A DNA stretch of 64,000 nt from Terribacillus saccharophilus (GTDB lineage Bacteria > Bacillota > Bacilli > Bacillales > Amphibacillaceae): contig FOCD01000004.1 of the NCBI GenBank assembly GCA_900110015.1, positions 1-64,000 on the forward strand, written 5' to 3'. A program made the position numbers and the translations under genes. Below the pieces are notes generated by a model. That model was not told the origin of the DNA. It searched no databases and was given only the letters and a program-made list of their open reading frames with translations. Shown here one piece after another: positions 1 to 9,487 of the stretch; the stretch's first letter is position 1, and each line of letters opens with the position of its first letter.

Positions 1-335
<335 letters not shown>

Positions 336-627
336 AAAAACGAAAAGCGAAAGAAACCGTTTAGAAACGGCGGAATAAGTGAGAAAGCTCGGAGTGGAGT
401 GTACTTCTTCACGCAGAGATTTATCGCTTAGGCCATAGTTTCTGGTTTCTGGAGCTGGATATGACTAGTAAGTCAACGCCAAAGTCCAAGCACTCCGGTG
501 CTTGGCCGCATGAGATGTCTGGCAGGACATGTTTCTTATCTAGTTTTGAAGGTTCACTTCAAAAAAACTTGCTTTTCCTGATTAGACAGTGTATAATACA
601 TATTGTCGTTGGAAAAGATAAGTAAGG

Positions 628-741
628 TCTGGTGGTAATTGCGAAGAGGTCACACCTGTTCCCATGCCGAACACAGTAGTTAAGCTCTTCAGCGCCGATG
701 GTAGTTGGGTTCGCCCTGCGAGAGTAGGACGCTGCCAGGCC
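628..741 (+). rRNA. 5S ribosomal RNA
   Basis: The sequence follows the Bacillus 5S pattern: TCTGGTGGT at the start, GCGAAGAGGTCACACC, CCCATGCCGAACAC, GTTAAGCTCTTCAGCGCCGATGG (split here only for description), and closing GAGAGTAGGACGCTGCCAGG, which pairs with the 5' end. It is part of the same rRNA operon as the upstream 23S gene. Ends are accurate to a few bases. Confidence 0.96.
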
Positions 742-761
742 GAGTATTTCCTTTATATTAT

Positions 762-836
<75 letters not shown>

Positions 837-906
837 TAATTTTTTAGTGGAAGTACACAAAGTGTACAGTCAAAAGTTTATTGCACTAATACATAGTAGC
901 AACATT

Positions 907-983
907 GGTCCGGTAGTTCAGTTGGTTAGAATGCCTGCCTGTCACGCAGGAGGTCGCGGGTTCGAGTCCCGTCCGGACCGCCA
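907..983 (+). tRNA. tRNA-Asp (GTC)
   Basis: A 77-base cloverleaf with encoded CCA. The acceptor stem is GGTCCGG/CCGGACC, the anticodon loop is CTGTCAC with anticodon GTC, and the T loop is TTCGAGT. It is the last stable RNA of the operon. The order 5S, fMet, Asp matches the tail of B. subtilis rrnE as I remember it. Confidence 0.97.
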
Positions 984-997
984 TACATAAAACGTTC

Positions 998-1030
998 AAA
1001 AGCTTTAGGATTACTCCTAAAGCTTTTTTT
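998..1030 (+). terminator. Rho-independent terminator of the rrn-tRNA operon
   Basis: A 13-bp stem (AAAAGCTTTAGGA with TCCTAAAGCTTTT, loop TTAC) is followed by a T run. It overlaps the stop codon of the convergent PP2C-like gene and may serve both strands. Confidence 0.9.
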
Positions 1031-1811
1031 ATATGTGTATTTCCCATCCAATTAGTGTAATGCTTTCCGCTGCACCTGCTGACTGGGCGTTTGCAAGCAT
1101 TGTCTGCATAAAATGCGGCATATCATCGCTTTTGCTAAAGGCTCGCTGCAGCCGGGAAGCACTTTTATATGGAGATACAGGGAAGCACTGCAATCCGATT
1201 GTGGAGAGCAAGATATGGTTGGTACCACTTGAAAGAGGTACGCTTCCCATATTGAAGACAGGCACTGCTTGATCAAATGTATTATCAGCACCAATTTTAC
1301 CTGAGCTATTTTGCTGATTTAGCTGAACAGAGTTGTAATGGTTTGGAGAAGGTACTAGATGATAAAGCGAATTTTCGCCAATGGATAACCAATACAAATA
1401 ACCCTCTTTACGTACGGCAATTAAACAGGAAGCATTACCGTTCACCTTGGCTGCTGTTGAGCGGAATCGCACGCTGTTGAACATGCTCATCAGAAAGCTG
1501 TCGATCTTTTTAATTGCGCTGGAAACATCTTCATCAAGCGTCTCAGTTATTTTCCTTTGTCTGAGTATAAGGGAGTCTGCGATGAAGGCAGCACTTTCTA
1601 CTGTGTGCTGTGCCCCCATGACAACTGCTAACTCCCAATCGGCTCCTGTAAGGATAAGGCAAGCATTCTCGTTCTTATAAGCACCATGGGCAATGCTTCC
1701 GCCGAAGCGTCCGATCCAGACATGCTGGTATCCGCTCAGATCGACTTGATCCAGGTAGGATTTCATCTCACCATTCCAGCTGTAGTTGTACATTTGCTCT
1801 AATGCTTCCAT
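1029..1811 (-). CDS. Degenerate PP2C-like protein
   Basis: A 260-residue soluble protein whose layout resembles PP2C-family phosphatases: an early GGSIAHGAYKNENA segment, a strand ending ADWELAVVMGAQ, and a C-terminal SITLIGW strand. The metal-binding acidic residues of active PP2C enzymes appear to be lost: the usual NED is NEN, the DG of the second motif is MG, and the late D-D/N motif is ES. It may be a non-catalytic relative. The start is the ATG at 1811 because AAAGGAG lies 7 bases before it; the upstream in-frame ATG at 1817 is only one base from that site. It is convergent with the tRNA operon. In B. subtilis thiL sits near this place, and no thiL is visible here. The family assignment is moderate; the function is unknown. 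Confidence 0.6.
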   Translation of the reverse strand: MEALEQMYNYSWNGEMKSYLDQVDLSGYQHVWIGRFGGSIAHGAYKNENACLILTGADWELAVVMGAQHTVESAAFIADSLILRQRKITETLDEDVSSAIKKIDSFLMSMFNSVRFRSTAAKVNGNASCLIAVRKEGYLYWLSIGENSLYHLVPSPNHYNSVQLNQQNSSGKIGADNTFDQAVPVFNMGSVPLSSGTNHILLSTIGLQCFPVSPYKSASRLQRAFSKSDDMPHFMQTMLANAQSAGAAESITLIGWEIHI

Positions 1812-1955
1812 ATGCATACTCCTTTATTGGCTGATAATATAAGTATTCTCCATAAATCCACGAAAGCCTTTTTGTTTCTAGTGCTTTTGCTTTTAGGCTA
1901 TATTTTGCTATGATGAATAGATGAACAAAGAATGAAAGTGAGTCAGGTGACGGTT

Positions 1956-2408
1956 ATGACCCAATTTATAAAGAAGATGCATACAATAGAAGATACCAAT
2001 TCGTTTGGACGAAAGCTTGCCGAGCTGCTTCAAGCTGGAGATATCATCACGATGGAAGGAGACCTTGGTGCAGGAAAGACGACGCTGACTAAAGCAATAG
2101 GCGCGGGTCTAGGAGTGAAAAGAACAATAAACAGTCCTACCTTCACTATCATCAAGGAATATGAAGGACGTCTGCCTCTATATCATATGGATGTTTACCG
2201 GTTAGAAAACAGCGATGAAGATATCGGTTTTGAGGAGTATTTTTCAGGAGAAGGTGTTTCCATTGTAGAATGGGCGCAATTCATTGAAGATTTCTTGCCA
2301 AAGGAACGTCTGGAGCTTACGCTCAAGCATGATGGAGAAGCAAGAACAATCTTGCTTCAGCCAATTGGTGAACGTTATGAAAAGCTTTGTAAGGAGTTAG
2401 CAGAATGA
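1956..2408 (+). CDS. tsaE: tRNA threonylcarbamoyladenosine biosynthesis ATPase TsaE
   Basis: A 150-residue P-loop ATPase of the t6A37 tRNA modification machinery. It works with TsaB and TsaD in transferring the threonylcarbamoyl group to A37 of ANN-decoding tRNAs in the cytoplasm. The Walker A is GDLGAGKTTL at about residues 35-44, followed by the family's NSPTFTI and MDVYRL motifs. The start at 1956 has AGGTGA 5 bases upstream and gives the usual family length; the upstream ATG at 1932 has no convincing ribosome site. The stop overlaps the tsaB start (ATGA), so the genes are probably translationally coupled. It is the first gene of tsaE-tsaB-rimI-tsaD. Confidence 0.95.
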   Translation: MTQFIKKMHTIEDTNSFGRKLAELLQAGDIITMEGDLGAGKTTLTKAIGAGLGVKRTINSPTFTIIKEYEGRLPLYHMDVYRLENSDEDIGFEEYFSGEGVSIVEWAQFIEDFLPKERLELTLKHDGEARTILLQPIGERYEKLCKELAE

Positions 2409-3103
2409 ATATATTAGCGATGGATACTTCCAATCAGCTGCTAGGAGTAGCGATTGTGAAAGATGGAGTGACATTAGGTGAACATGTGATGCATGGACAC
2501 AGAGATCATTCGGTTCGATTGCTTCCCGCGATCGAACAATTGATGAAGGAAACAAAAACGACTCCTGCTGATTTAGATCGAATTGTTGTTGGTCAGGGAC
2601 CTGGATCATATACAGGTGTTCGAATCAGTATGGCAACTGCGAAAACAATGGCATGGGCACTTGGCATCGACGTCATCGGTGTTTCAAGTCTGGAAGCTCT
2701 TGCACATCAAGGGGAGCTATTCTCAGGGTATGTTTGTCCTTTCTTCGATGCCCGAAGAGGTCAAGTGTATACTGCTCTTTACGCGAGTAATAGTGACTCT
2801 TTTGAACAAACAGAAGAAATCGTCAATCCGCTATTCTCGGATTGGCTGGAACAACTGCGGGAAAAAGGGGAAAAAATATTGTTTCTAAGCCCTGACATCG
2901 AGATGTATCGGAGTATGATCATCGAGGTGCTGGGTGAGCAAGCAGTAATCCCGGAATCCGCTATACATTATGCTCGTCCATCTGTACTTGCTCAAATAGG
3001 AGCTGAAAGGAAAGCAGATGATATGCATCAAATCGTACCAAATTATGTTCGTATGACAGAGGCTGAGTCAAATTGGTTGAAACAGCAGGAGCAGCAGAAG
3101 TGA
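2405..3103 (+). CDS. tsaB: tRNA threonylcarbamoyladenosine biosynthesis protein TsaB
   Basis: A 232-residue ASKHA-fold paralogue of TsaD that forms the scaffold of the TsaB-TsaD heterodimer in t6A synthesis. The N-terminus MNILAMDTSNQLLGVA, the GQGPGSYTGVRI segment at about residues 63-74 and FDARRGQVYTAL near residue 117 are family hallmarks. It overlaps tsaE by four bases upstream and rimI by four bases downstream (GTGA), indicating one tightly packed operon. Confidence 0.95.
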   Translation: MNILAMDTSNQLLGVAIVKDGVTLGEHVMHGHRDHSVRLLPAIEQLMKETKTTPADLDRIVVGQGPGSYTGVRISMATAKTMAWALGIDVIGVSSLEALAHQGELFSGYVCPFFDARRGQVYTALYASNSDSFEQTEEIVNPLFSDWLEQLREKGEKILFLSPDIEMYRSMIIEVLGEQAVIPESAIHYARPSVLAQIGAERKADDMHQIVPNYVRMTEAESNWLKQQEQQK

Positions 3104-3549
3104 GCGCAAAAGTGACTGTGCGCCCGATGCAATTAACCGATGTGCCAGCTGTCTATAAAATCGAGAAAGCATCATTTGCAACTCCTTGGACCATCGATAT
3201 ATTTGAACGTGAAATTACAGAAAATACGTTTGCGAATTATTTTGTCATTGAAAGCGATGGTGTAATTGCTGGTTATTGCGGTATGTGGCTCGTCATTGAT
3301 GAAGCACAAATCACGAATATTGCCATACTCCCGAGCTTTCGAGGTCAGAAACTGGGCGAGAAGCTGTTTGCCCATGTAATGGAACAAGCAATTATGGCAG
3401 GGGCTTACCGTTTATCCCTAGAGGTACGTGTAACGAATGTACCGGCACAGCATCTATACCGGAAATTCGGTTTAGTCCCGGGCGGTATCCGGAAAAACTA
3501 TTATACAGACAATCAGGAAGACGCGATTGTAATGTGGGTGAATTTATGA
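3100..3549 (+). CDS. rimI: Ribosomal protein bS18-alanine N-acetyltransferase RimI
   Basis: A 149-residue GNAT acetyltransferase, the usual RimI length. The acetyl-CoA loop is [12 protein letters not shown] near residues 83-94; [23 protein letters not shown] and the C-terminal EDAIVMW are typical. RimI acetylates the N-terminal alanine of S18 in E. coli; the Bacillus substrate is less certain. The start is a GTG overlapping the tsaB stop, with AGGAG 8 bases upstream; an upstream TTG at 3073 would add nine residues without a better ribosome site. It is the third gene of the tsa operon. Confidence 0.92.
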   Translation: MSAKVTVRPMQLTDVPAVYKIEKASFATPWTIDIFEREITENTFANYFVIESDGVIAGYCGMWLVIDEAQITNIAILPSFRGQKLGEKLFAHVMEQAIMAGAYRLSLEVRVTNVPAQHLYRKFGLVPGGIRKNYYTDNQEDAIVMWVNL

Positions 3550-4553
3550 AAACATCAGAACTAATTTTAGCTATAGAAACAAGCTGTGATGAAACAGCCG
3601 CAGCCGTCATCGAGGGTGGCAGGATTATCAGATCCAATATCGTCGCTTCCCAAATTGAGAGCCATAAACGTTTTGGCGGTGTCGTACCGGAAATAGCATC
3701 CAGGCATCATGTGGAACAAATTACGCTCGTCATTGAAGAGGCGATCCAGCAAGCTGGAATCCAGAAAGAAGAATTGGACGCGATTGCTGTGACACAAGGA
3801 CCTGGTCTTATCGGTGCATTGCTTGTCGGAGTGAATGCCGCCAAAGCGCTGGCATTCTCCATAGGCAAACCGCTGATTGGTGTCCACCATATTGCAGGGC
3901 ATATTTATGCCAACCGACTGGAGCAGGAGTTCGAGTTCCCGCTGCTTGCATTGGTCGTTTCTGGCGGTCATACAGAGCTTGTTCTTATGAAAGAACATGG
4001 CAGCTTTGAAGTCATTGGAGAGACCCGTGACGATGCAGCAGGTGAGGCTTATGACAAGGTAGCCAGAACATTGCAGCTGCCTTATCCAGGAGGTCCCCGC
4101 ATTGATAAGCTGGCAGCAGAAGGCGAGCAATCGATTGATTTCCCTCGTGCATGGCTTGAGCCAGAGAGTTATGATTTCAGCTTTTCCGGTTTGAAATCTG
4201 CGGTCATTAACACACTGCATAATGCTAAGCAAAAGGGAGAAACATTTGCACCTGAAGATGTAGCGGCAAGTTTCCAAGCAAGCGTTGTAGATGTGCTTGT
4301 AGGTAAAACAATCCGAGCAGCCGAAGCATTCGGCGCAAAGCAAGTTATTGTTGCAGGTGGTGTTGCTGCGAACCGTGGGCTGCGCGCTTCTTTGGAAGAA
4401 GTGTTTGCGGACAAGCAAGCTAATCTGCTCATCCCGCCGCTTGCTTTGTGCACGGATAACGCAGCCATGATTGGAGCAGCTGCATCCATTCTTTATCATC
4501 AAGAGAAATTCGCTGATTTATCAATGAATGCTAGGGCATCCATGCCGCTATAA
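3546..4553 (+). CDS. tsaD: tRNA N6-adenosine threonylcarbamoyltransferase TsaD
   Basis: A 335-residue catalytic subunit of t6A37 synthesis (formerly Gcp/YdiE). The sequence opens with [14 protein letters not shown] and has the metal-binding [10 protein letters not shown] (H-x3-H) at about residues 110-119, the SGGHTELV motif, and a late [10 protein letters not shown] followed by CTDNAAMIG. The ATG at 3546 overlaps the rimI stop and has GGGTG 5 bases upstream; an upstream GTG at 3534 would add only four residues. It is the last gene of the operon and is followed by a strong terminator. Confidence 0.96.
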   Translation: MKTSELILAIETSCDETAAAVIEGGRIIRSNIVASQIESHKRFGGVVPEIASRHHVEQITLVIEEAIQQAGIQKEELDAIAVTQGPGLIGALLVGVNAAKALAFSIGKPLIGVHHIAGHIYANRLEQEFEFPLLALVVSGGHTELVLMKEHGSFEVIGETRDDAAGEAYDKVARTLQLPYPGGPRIDKLAAEGEQSIDFPRAWLEPESYDFSFSGLKSAVINTLHNAKQKGETFAPEDVAASFQASVVDVLVGKTIRAAEAFGAKQVIVAGGVAANRGLRASLEEVFADKQANLLIPPLALCTDNAAMIGAAASILYHQEKFADLSMNARASMPL

Positions 4554-4555
4554 TA

Positions 4556-4593
4556 AAAAGCATCGTTTTCATTAAGAAAACGATGCTTTTTTA
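4556..4593. terminator. Bidirectional Rho-independent terminator
   Basis: A perfect 15-bp stem at 4556-4570 and 4576-4590 (AAAAGCATCGTTTTC arm, 5-base loop) with T runs on both sides. It ends the tsa operon. The first DnaA box of the following cluster begins within its T tract. Confidence 0.92.
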
Positions 4594-4763
4594 TTCACAA
4601 CTATATTCTGAATTGTGTATAACTTTTTAAAACCCACTATTAGTACCAGGTAAAGAAGTGGATAAATCTGTGTAAAACTGTTGTGGATTCTGTGGATATT
4701 GTGCATAACTTTGTGTATATCCCATCAAATCAACAATGAAAACGTATTTATCCCTGTGTATAA
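4591..4763. promoter_or_regulatory. DnaA-box cluster between tsaD and the ABC-F gene
   Basis: Four exact matches to the DnaA box TTATNCACA lie within 173 bases: 4591-4599 (+), 4614-4622 (-), 4700-4708 (-) and 4755-4763 (-). One-mismatch boxes occur at 4657-4665, 4669-4677, 4691-4699 and 4712-4720 (all -). The last exact box lies in the 3' end of the convergent ABC-F gene. Such clusters bind DnaA and can titrate the initiator. From memory, one of the B. subtilis DnaA-box clusters lies at gcp (tsaD), so position and content agree. Binding here is an inference. Confidence 0.75.
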
Positions 4764-6703
4764 CTTTCCTGTTCTTCGCTAAGTGTTTCCCATTCTTCCA
4801 TTACTTCTAGAAGCGTTGCCTGCAGCTCTTCATTTCTTTCAGTAATTTCCTGTGCCTTCTGATAATCTTGGAAAATTTCTGGATCGGTAAGCAAAGTTTC
4901 ATTGCTTACAATTTCAGTCTCGAGTTCGACTATCTTTTCTTCAAGCTCTGAAATACGTCGTTCCCGTTTCCGAATCTCCCGCTTTATTGCCTTATCTTGA
5001 TGATAAGAAGATTTGTTCTCCGGCGTAACAGTTGTCTGTTTCGTTTCCGCAGTTATAGCTTCTAAGGCAGCAATCTCCTGCTTCTCTTGTTTCTTTTCTA
5101 TAAAGTAATCATAGTTGCCCAAGTAGGATATGATCTGCTTGTCTGCCATTTCGAGTACTTGTGTGGAAACCTTATTCATGAAATATCGGTCATGGGAGAC
5201 AAAGAGTATAGTACCTGGATAGTCGGCCAACGCACCTTCCAATACTTCCTTGCTGTCTAAATCAAGGTGGTTGGTCGGTTCATCCATGATCAATAGATTC
5301 GATTTCTGCATCATCAGTTTAGCCAAAGCAAGCCGAGCCTTTTCACCACCGCTCAGTGTGTTGACTATTTTGAGTACATCATCACCAGTGAACAGGAAGT
5401 TACCGAGAATTGTGCGGATATTCTTCTCGTCCATAAGCGGATACTCGTCCCATAACTCGGCAAGGACGCTCTTCGATGAATGCAATTCTGTCTGTTCCTG
5501 GTCATAATAACCAATGCTGACGCCTGTCCCTAGCTCTACCTTACCGGATTTAGCAGGCAGCTTTCCGATAATGGTCTTGAGCAATGTCGTCTTCCCAGTT
5601 CCATTTGGCCCCGTAAGAGCGATGCGGTCCTGTCGATTCATATGGAAAGTAACGTGCTCAAAGACAGGAGAGGTACTCTCTGGATATTGATAAGCCAAGT
5701 CATGTACCTTCAACACATCATTTCCGCTCCGCCGATCGATATCAAATGTAAGTTTTGCAGAAGATGCATCATGAAGCGGCCGATCGATTCGTTCCATCTT
5801 TTCCAGCTGTTTACGTCTGCTTTGTGCGCGTTTCGTCGTTGTGGCACGTGCGATATTTTTTTGAACGAATTCTTCCATCTTTTTAATTTCAGACTGCTGT
5901 TTCTCGAATTGCTTCAGCTCGCGTTCGAAATTGGCAGCTTTCTGTTCAAGATAGTTACTGTAATTTCCTTTGTAACGAACAGAGTGATTGTGCGCTATCT
6001 CAATTACGGTATTAACAGTTTTGTCGAGGAAGTAACGGTCATGCGACACAACTACGACAGCTCCTTGATAGCTGCTCAAATAACCTTCCAGCCAGTCCAA
6101 AGTAGAAATGTCCAAATGGTTAGTCGGCTCATCCAGTATTAATACGTCCGGTTTCTGGAGAAGGAGCTTTCCTAGGGCTAGGCGCGTTTTTTGCCCGCCG
6201 CTTAATGAACCTATCGGTGTGGACAAGTCTTTGTCTCCAAATCGGAGACCGTTCAGCACGGAACGGATATCTGCTTCATATTGATAGCCTCCGTTTAATC
6301 GGAAGGCCTGCTGTTTTGTATCATAATTGGTTAGAAGCTGCTGATAGGCTGTTTCGTCTGAAATAAGATCAGGGTCTCCCATCCTTGCTTCGAGACGGCG
6401 CAGCTCTTCCTCTTGCTGAATAAGATCTGCAAAGACAGTCTTCATTTCTTCCAGGATGCTTTTTTCCGACTCTAGGCCTGTATGCTGCTCCAGGTACCCA
6501 AGTGTGGCATCTCTTGCTAAGAATACATTTCCTTCGTCATAGCTCAGTTCTCCTGCAAGGATCTTGAGCAAGGTCGATTTTCCGGCACCGTTTCGTCCGA
6601 CAATGGCTAATCGATCTTGTGTTTGTACTTCCAGTTTTATATTTGATAAAATGACGTCTGCGCCAAATAGTTTCGTTATATTATTCGCTTGCAATAAAAT
6701 CAT
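4748..6703 (-). CDS. ABC-F family ATPase, YdiF type
   Basis: A 651-residue soluble protein with two ABC domains and no membrane segments. Domain 1 has Walker A GRNGAGKST near residue 38 and signature LSGGQKTRLALG; domain 2 has Walker A GPNGTGKTT near 365 and LSGGEKARLALA. Between them lies the charged linker of ABC-F proteins, and the C-terminus is a basic coiled coil (about 560-645). ABC-F proteins act on the ribosome as translation factors or antibiotic protection factors; B. subtilis YdiF sits at the same place after tsaD. The start at 6703 has GAGGTG upstream; a GTG three codons earlier lies within that site. It is convergent with the tsa operon. Confidence 0.93.
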   Translation of the reverse strand: MILLQANNITKLFGADVILSNIKLEVQTQDRLAIVGRNGAGKSTLLKILAGELSYDEGNVFLARDATLGYLEQHTGLESEKSILEEMKTVFADLIQQEEELRRLEARMGDPDLISDETAYQQLLTNYDTKQQAFRLNGGYQYEADIRSVLNGLRFGDKDLSTPIGSLSGGQKTRLALGKLLLQKPDVLILDEPTNHLDISTLDWLEGYLSSYQGAVVVVSHDRYFLDKTVNTVIEIAHNHSVRYKGNYSNYLEQKAANFERELKQFEKQQSEIKKMEEFVQKNIARATTTKRAQSRRKQLEKMERIDRPLHDASSAKLTFDIDRRSGNDVLKVHDLAYQYPESTSPVFEHVTFHMNRQDRIALTGPNGTGKTTLLKTIIGKLPAKSGKVELGTGVSIGYYDQEQTELHSSKSVLAELWDEYPLMDEKNIRTILGNFLFTGDDVLKIVNTLSGGEKARLALAKLMMQKSNLLIMDEPTNHLDLDSKEVLEGALADYPGTILFVSHDRYFMNKVSTQVLEMADKQIISYLGNYDYFIEKKQEKQEIAALEAITAETKQTTVTPENKSSYHQDKAIKREIRKRERRISELEEKIVELETEIVSNETLLTDPEIFQDYQKAQEITERNEELQATLLEVMEEWETLSEEQESYTQG

Positions 6704-7151
6704 TCTGTTCACCTCATACTATCAGTGTATCCTATGTGACAAAACAGTAGCAAGCGCCGAATTCCTGCGCTTTTCGCTTTCATGTGAATGGACATCAGAA
6801 ATGAATTTGTTAAAATGGAGACAAGGTGCCCCCTCATCATCTTCTTTGTGAATCTGTACAAGACTTTCCTTCTTATATCTGTTAGAATAAGTTGTTAACT
6901 ATAATCGTACTTTGTGAAAGTATCATATCGTAACAATTCAAGGACGAAGCCGCAGGCAGCATCTGCAACTCCTTATAGATGCCAGAAAGGAACCTGTCTG
7001 CAGCCATTATTCCGTTTTAGGAATAGTGCTGGTCATATACGACAAGAGGTAACAGAACGGTATCGTTCTAGTCCGATAGGCCTTTTGATCAGCTGCATGG
7101 CTGCACGAAGTTCGCTTCTGGAAGCTGCAGGCTTTAGGAGGATAAATTAGC
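6704..7151 (+). other. Long non-coding region upstream of rex
   Basis: No gene is convincing in these 448 bases. A TTGTGAA half site near 6846 and another near 6913 resemble Rex or Fnr half sites. From about 6940 to 7135 there are several self-complementary stretches (for example GCAGCATCTGC, and GAAGTTCGCTTC near 7109), suggesting a structured leader on the rex transcript. I recognise no known riboswitch; there is no T-box motif. Confidence 0.4.
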
Positions 7152-7778
7152 ATGTATATGGATCAAAATAAAATACCAAAAGCTACGGCAAAGCGGCTGC
7201 CACTTTATTATCGATTTCTCAACAGTCTGCATTTGCAGGGTAAAACAAGAGTTTCTTCAAAAGAACTCAGTGAATCGGTAAAAGTAGACTCAGCTACAAT
7301 CCGCCGTGACTTTTCCTATTTCGGAGCACTTGGCAAGAAAGGCTATGGTTATAATGTAGAGTACTTGCTGAACTTCTTCCGGAAGACACTAGATCAAGAT
7401 GAGATCACAAGAGTGGCGCTTATCGGGGTCGGTAATCTTGGAACAGCATTCCTGAATTATAACTTTACGAAGAATAACAATACAAAAATAGAAATGGCAT
7501 TCGATACAGATCCAGGAAAAGTGGATCATAATATCGGCGGTGTCCCTGTATACCATATTGATGATTTGGAACAATATATCTGCAACGTAAGTGCAGCGAT
7601 CCTAACGGTGCCAGCGCATGCTGCTCAAGCAATCACGGACCGCCTTGTCGAATGCGGTATTGCTGGAATCCTGAACTTTACGCCAGCACGTATTGCAGTA
7701 CCAAGCAATATCCGCGTGCATCATATCGATTTGGCTATCGAATTGCAGTCATTAGTTTATTTTTTGAAGCACTATTAA
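7152..7778 (+). CDS. rex: Redox-sensing transcriptional repressor Rex
   Basis: A 208-residue repressor that binds DNA at low NADH/NAD+ and releases it when NADH rises. The N-terminal winged helix includes [21 protein letters not shown] at about residues 46-66 (described by its ends); a Rossmann domain follows with [12 protein letters not shown] at about 95-106. Its length is normal. TAGGAGG lies 10 bases before the ATG. Rex represses fermentation and respiration genes; candidate Rex sites occur before the ldh-lctP pair at 26549-26598 in this window. A terminator follows directly. Confidence 0.96.
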   Translation: MYMDQNKIPKATAKRLPLYYRFLNSLHLQGKTRVSSKELSESVKVDSATIRRDFSYFGALGKKGYGYNVEYLLNFFRKTLDQDEITRVALIGVGNLGTAFLNYNFTKNNNTKIEMAFDTDPGKVDHNIGGVPVYHIDDLEQYICNVSAAILTVPAHAAQAITDRLVECGIAGILNFTPARIAVPSNIRVHHIDLAIELQSLVYFLKHY

Positions 7779-7781
7779 TTC

Positions 7782-7811
7782 AAGCACCTCTTATAAGAGG
7801 TGCTTTTTACT
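7782..7811 (+). terminator. Terminator after rex
   Basis: A perfect 10-bp stem, AAGCACCTCT and AGAGGTGCTT, with loop TATA, is followed by a short T run. Confidence 0.88.
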
Positions 7812-7905
7812 TACATAAGGTTATCTAATTCTATGTACTTATTACGGGTAAATAGAGGCGAAGGAAAGATACTAGGACAGTAAGAAGCGGAAGGGAAGGG
7901 AAAGC

Positions 7906-8631
7906 ATGAAGCAGCAAGCCGCCATAACGTTACAAGATGTAGTCTACGAAACAGAAAAAAATAAAATAATTCACGGGATTACAGGTATGTTCACGAAAGG
8001 AAAGATCACCGCGATAATTGGTCCATCAGGCGCAGGAAAAACAACACTTTTTCGATTATGTAATGGATTGCTGTCCCCCTCAGATGGAAACATCCTGATT
8101 GATGGGGAGGATATCTTAACGTTTGATCCAGTAAATTTGCGTCGTCGTGTCGGTATAGTCCTGCAGCAGGCAACTATGCTGGAAGGAAGCGTTCGGGATA
8201 ATGTAGCATTGTCATTACAGCTTGCCGGAAAAGAACTGAAACAAGATGAGGCGGAGCGGATAATACAAGAAGTAGGATTAGAGGCAGAGATACTTGATCG
8301 AAAAAGCAGGGATTTATCAGGCGGGCAAAAACAGAAAGTCTCCATTGCCCGAACATTGCTGAATGAGCCGGAAATCTTACTGCTAGATGAAATCACTTCT
8401 TCCTTGGACCGAGTTTCTAAGCAGGATATTGAAAATCTAATGAGGCGGATCAATAGCGAGTATGGCACGACAATCATCTGGATTACGCATAATCTGGAGC
8501 AGGCAAAATCGGTTGCAGATGAAGTCTGGGTCATGATGAATGGCACTATTGCCGAAGCAGGGCCGATTGACATACTGGATCATCCAGAAAATGATGCTGT
8601 TAAACACTTTGTCATGGAGGAGGAAAAATGA
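7906..8631 (+). CDS. ABC transporter ATP-binding protein, FetA/YbbL type
   Basis: A 241-residue ABC ATPase with Walker A GPSGAGKTT (about 44-52), Q-loop GIVLQQATM, signature LSGGQKQKV and Walker B ILLLDEITSSLD. Its partner is the FetB-type permease that overlaps it by four bases (ATGA). The pair matches the FetAB family, which exports iron and helps against oxidative stress in E. coli; B. subtilis YjkB/YjkA are similar. The substrate here is inferred from family only. A purine-rich ribosome site (AAGGGAAGGG) precedes the ATG. Confidence 0.85.
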   Translation: MKQQAAITLQDVVYETEKNKIIHGITGMFTKGKITAIIGPSGAGKTTLFRLCNGLLSPSDGNILIDGEDILTFDPVNLRRRVGIVLQQATMLEGSVRDNVALSLQLAGKELKQDEAERIIQEVGLEAEILDRKSRDLSGGQKQKVSIARTLLNEPEILLLDEITSSLDRVSKQDIENLMRRINSEYGTTIIWITHNLEQAKSVADEVWVMMNGTIAEAGPIDILDHPENDAVKHFVMEEEK

Positions 8632-9374
8632 GTACACTTGCTTTATTACTCACCTTGATATTTGTCCTTATTCCACTTATCTTATCTAAGACATTACAAC
8701 TGGGGCTCGAGAAAGATACGCTCATTGCAACAGTCCGCTCCATTATTCAGCTGCTTGCCGTTGGCTATGTGCTGCAGTTTATCTTCGACTCAGGTAATAT
8801 CCTTTATATTTTCCTCATGGTTGCGCTTATGATCGGTGCAGCAGTACAAAATGCTAGAAAGAAAGGGGCATCTATCAGGGGTATTACATGGAAGCTGGTG
8901 CTTACATTCATTGTAATCGAAGTACTGACACAAGGAATTTTATTGGGACTTCAGATTACACCACCAACTGCACAATATATCATCCCATTAAGCGGAATGG
9001 TTATAGGGAACTCGATGGTCCTAGGTATCTTGTTTTTGAATCGGTTCACTTCAGAAGTGGCATCCAGAAGAGAGGAAACAGAGCTCATCCTTTCCTTAGG
9101 AGGTACACCGAAGCAAGCAATTCAGCGCTCGCTGCTTGCATCCATTAAGGCAAGTACCATACCGACGATAGAAAGCCAGAAAACGATTGGACTAGTTCAG
9201 CTGCCAGGTATGATGAGCGGGCAAATCATTGCCGGAGCAGATCCGCTCCAAGCAGTCATGTTCCAGCTCCTGATTCTTTTCCTTCTGCTGACAACTGCGA
9301 TTGTGACGAGTATCATGCTAGGCTTCTTGTCTTATCCAACGAAGTTTAATGAGCGGATGCAGGTTATAGATTAG
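8628..9374 (+). CDS. ABC transporter permease, FetB family
   Basis: A 248-residue integral membrane protein with about six or seven hydrophobic segments. The PLSGMVIGNSMVLG stretch near residues 119-132, the RREETELILSLGG loop and the QLPGMMSGQIIAGADPLQA segment are characteristic of the FetB/YbbM family. It is translationally coupled to the ATPase gene and followed by a terminator, giving a two-gene operon. Confidence 0.87.
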   Translation: MSTLALLLTLIFVLIPLILSKTLQLGLEKDTLIATVRSIIQLLAVGYVLQFIFDSGNILYIFLMVALMIGAAVQNARKKGASIRGITWKLVLTFIVIEVLTQGILLGLQITPPTAQYIIPLSGMVIGNSMVLGILFLNRFTSEVASRREETELILSLGGTPKQAIQRSLLASIKASTIPTIESQKTIGLVQLPGMMSGQIIAGADPLQAVMFQLLILFLLLTTAIVTSIMLGFLSYPTKFNERMQVID

Positions 9375-9449
9375 AATCCAGTCTCGTTTATTAGATAGTC
9401 CTATGAAGGGAGAATCTGAAGCGAATATAGAGATGTCAATGCTTCAAAG

Positions 9450-9484
9450 AAAAGCCGCCCAAATAAAAAGGGACGGCTTTTCTA
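9450..9484. terminator. Bidirectional terminator
   Basis: AAAAGCCG-CCC pairs with GGG-A-CGGCTTTT around a 9-base loop, with a T run on the + strand. It separates fetB from the convergent gene at 9488. Confidence 0.85.
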
Positions 9485-9487
9485 GTA

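Noticed and set aside
6914-7150. 78-codon open frame before rex
   Set aside because: It has no ribosome site, ends at the rex ribosome site, and its composition does not look like a protein; the region looks more like structured RNA.
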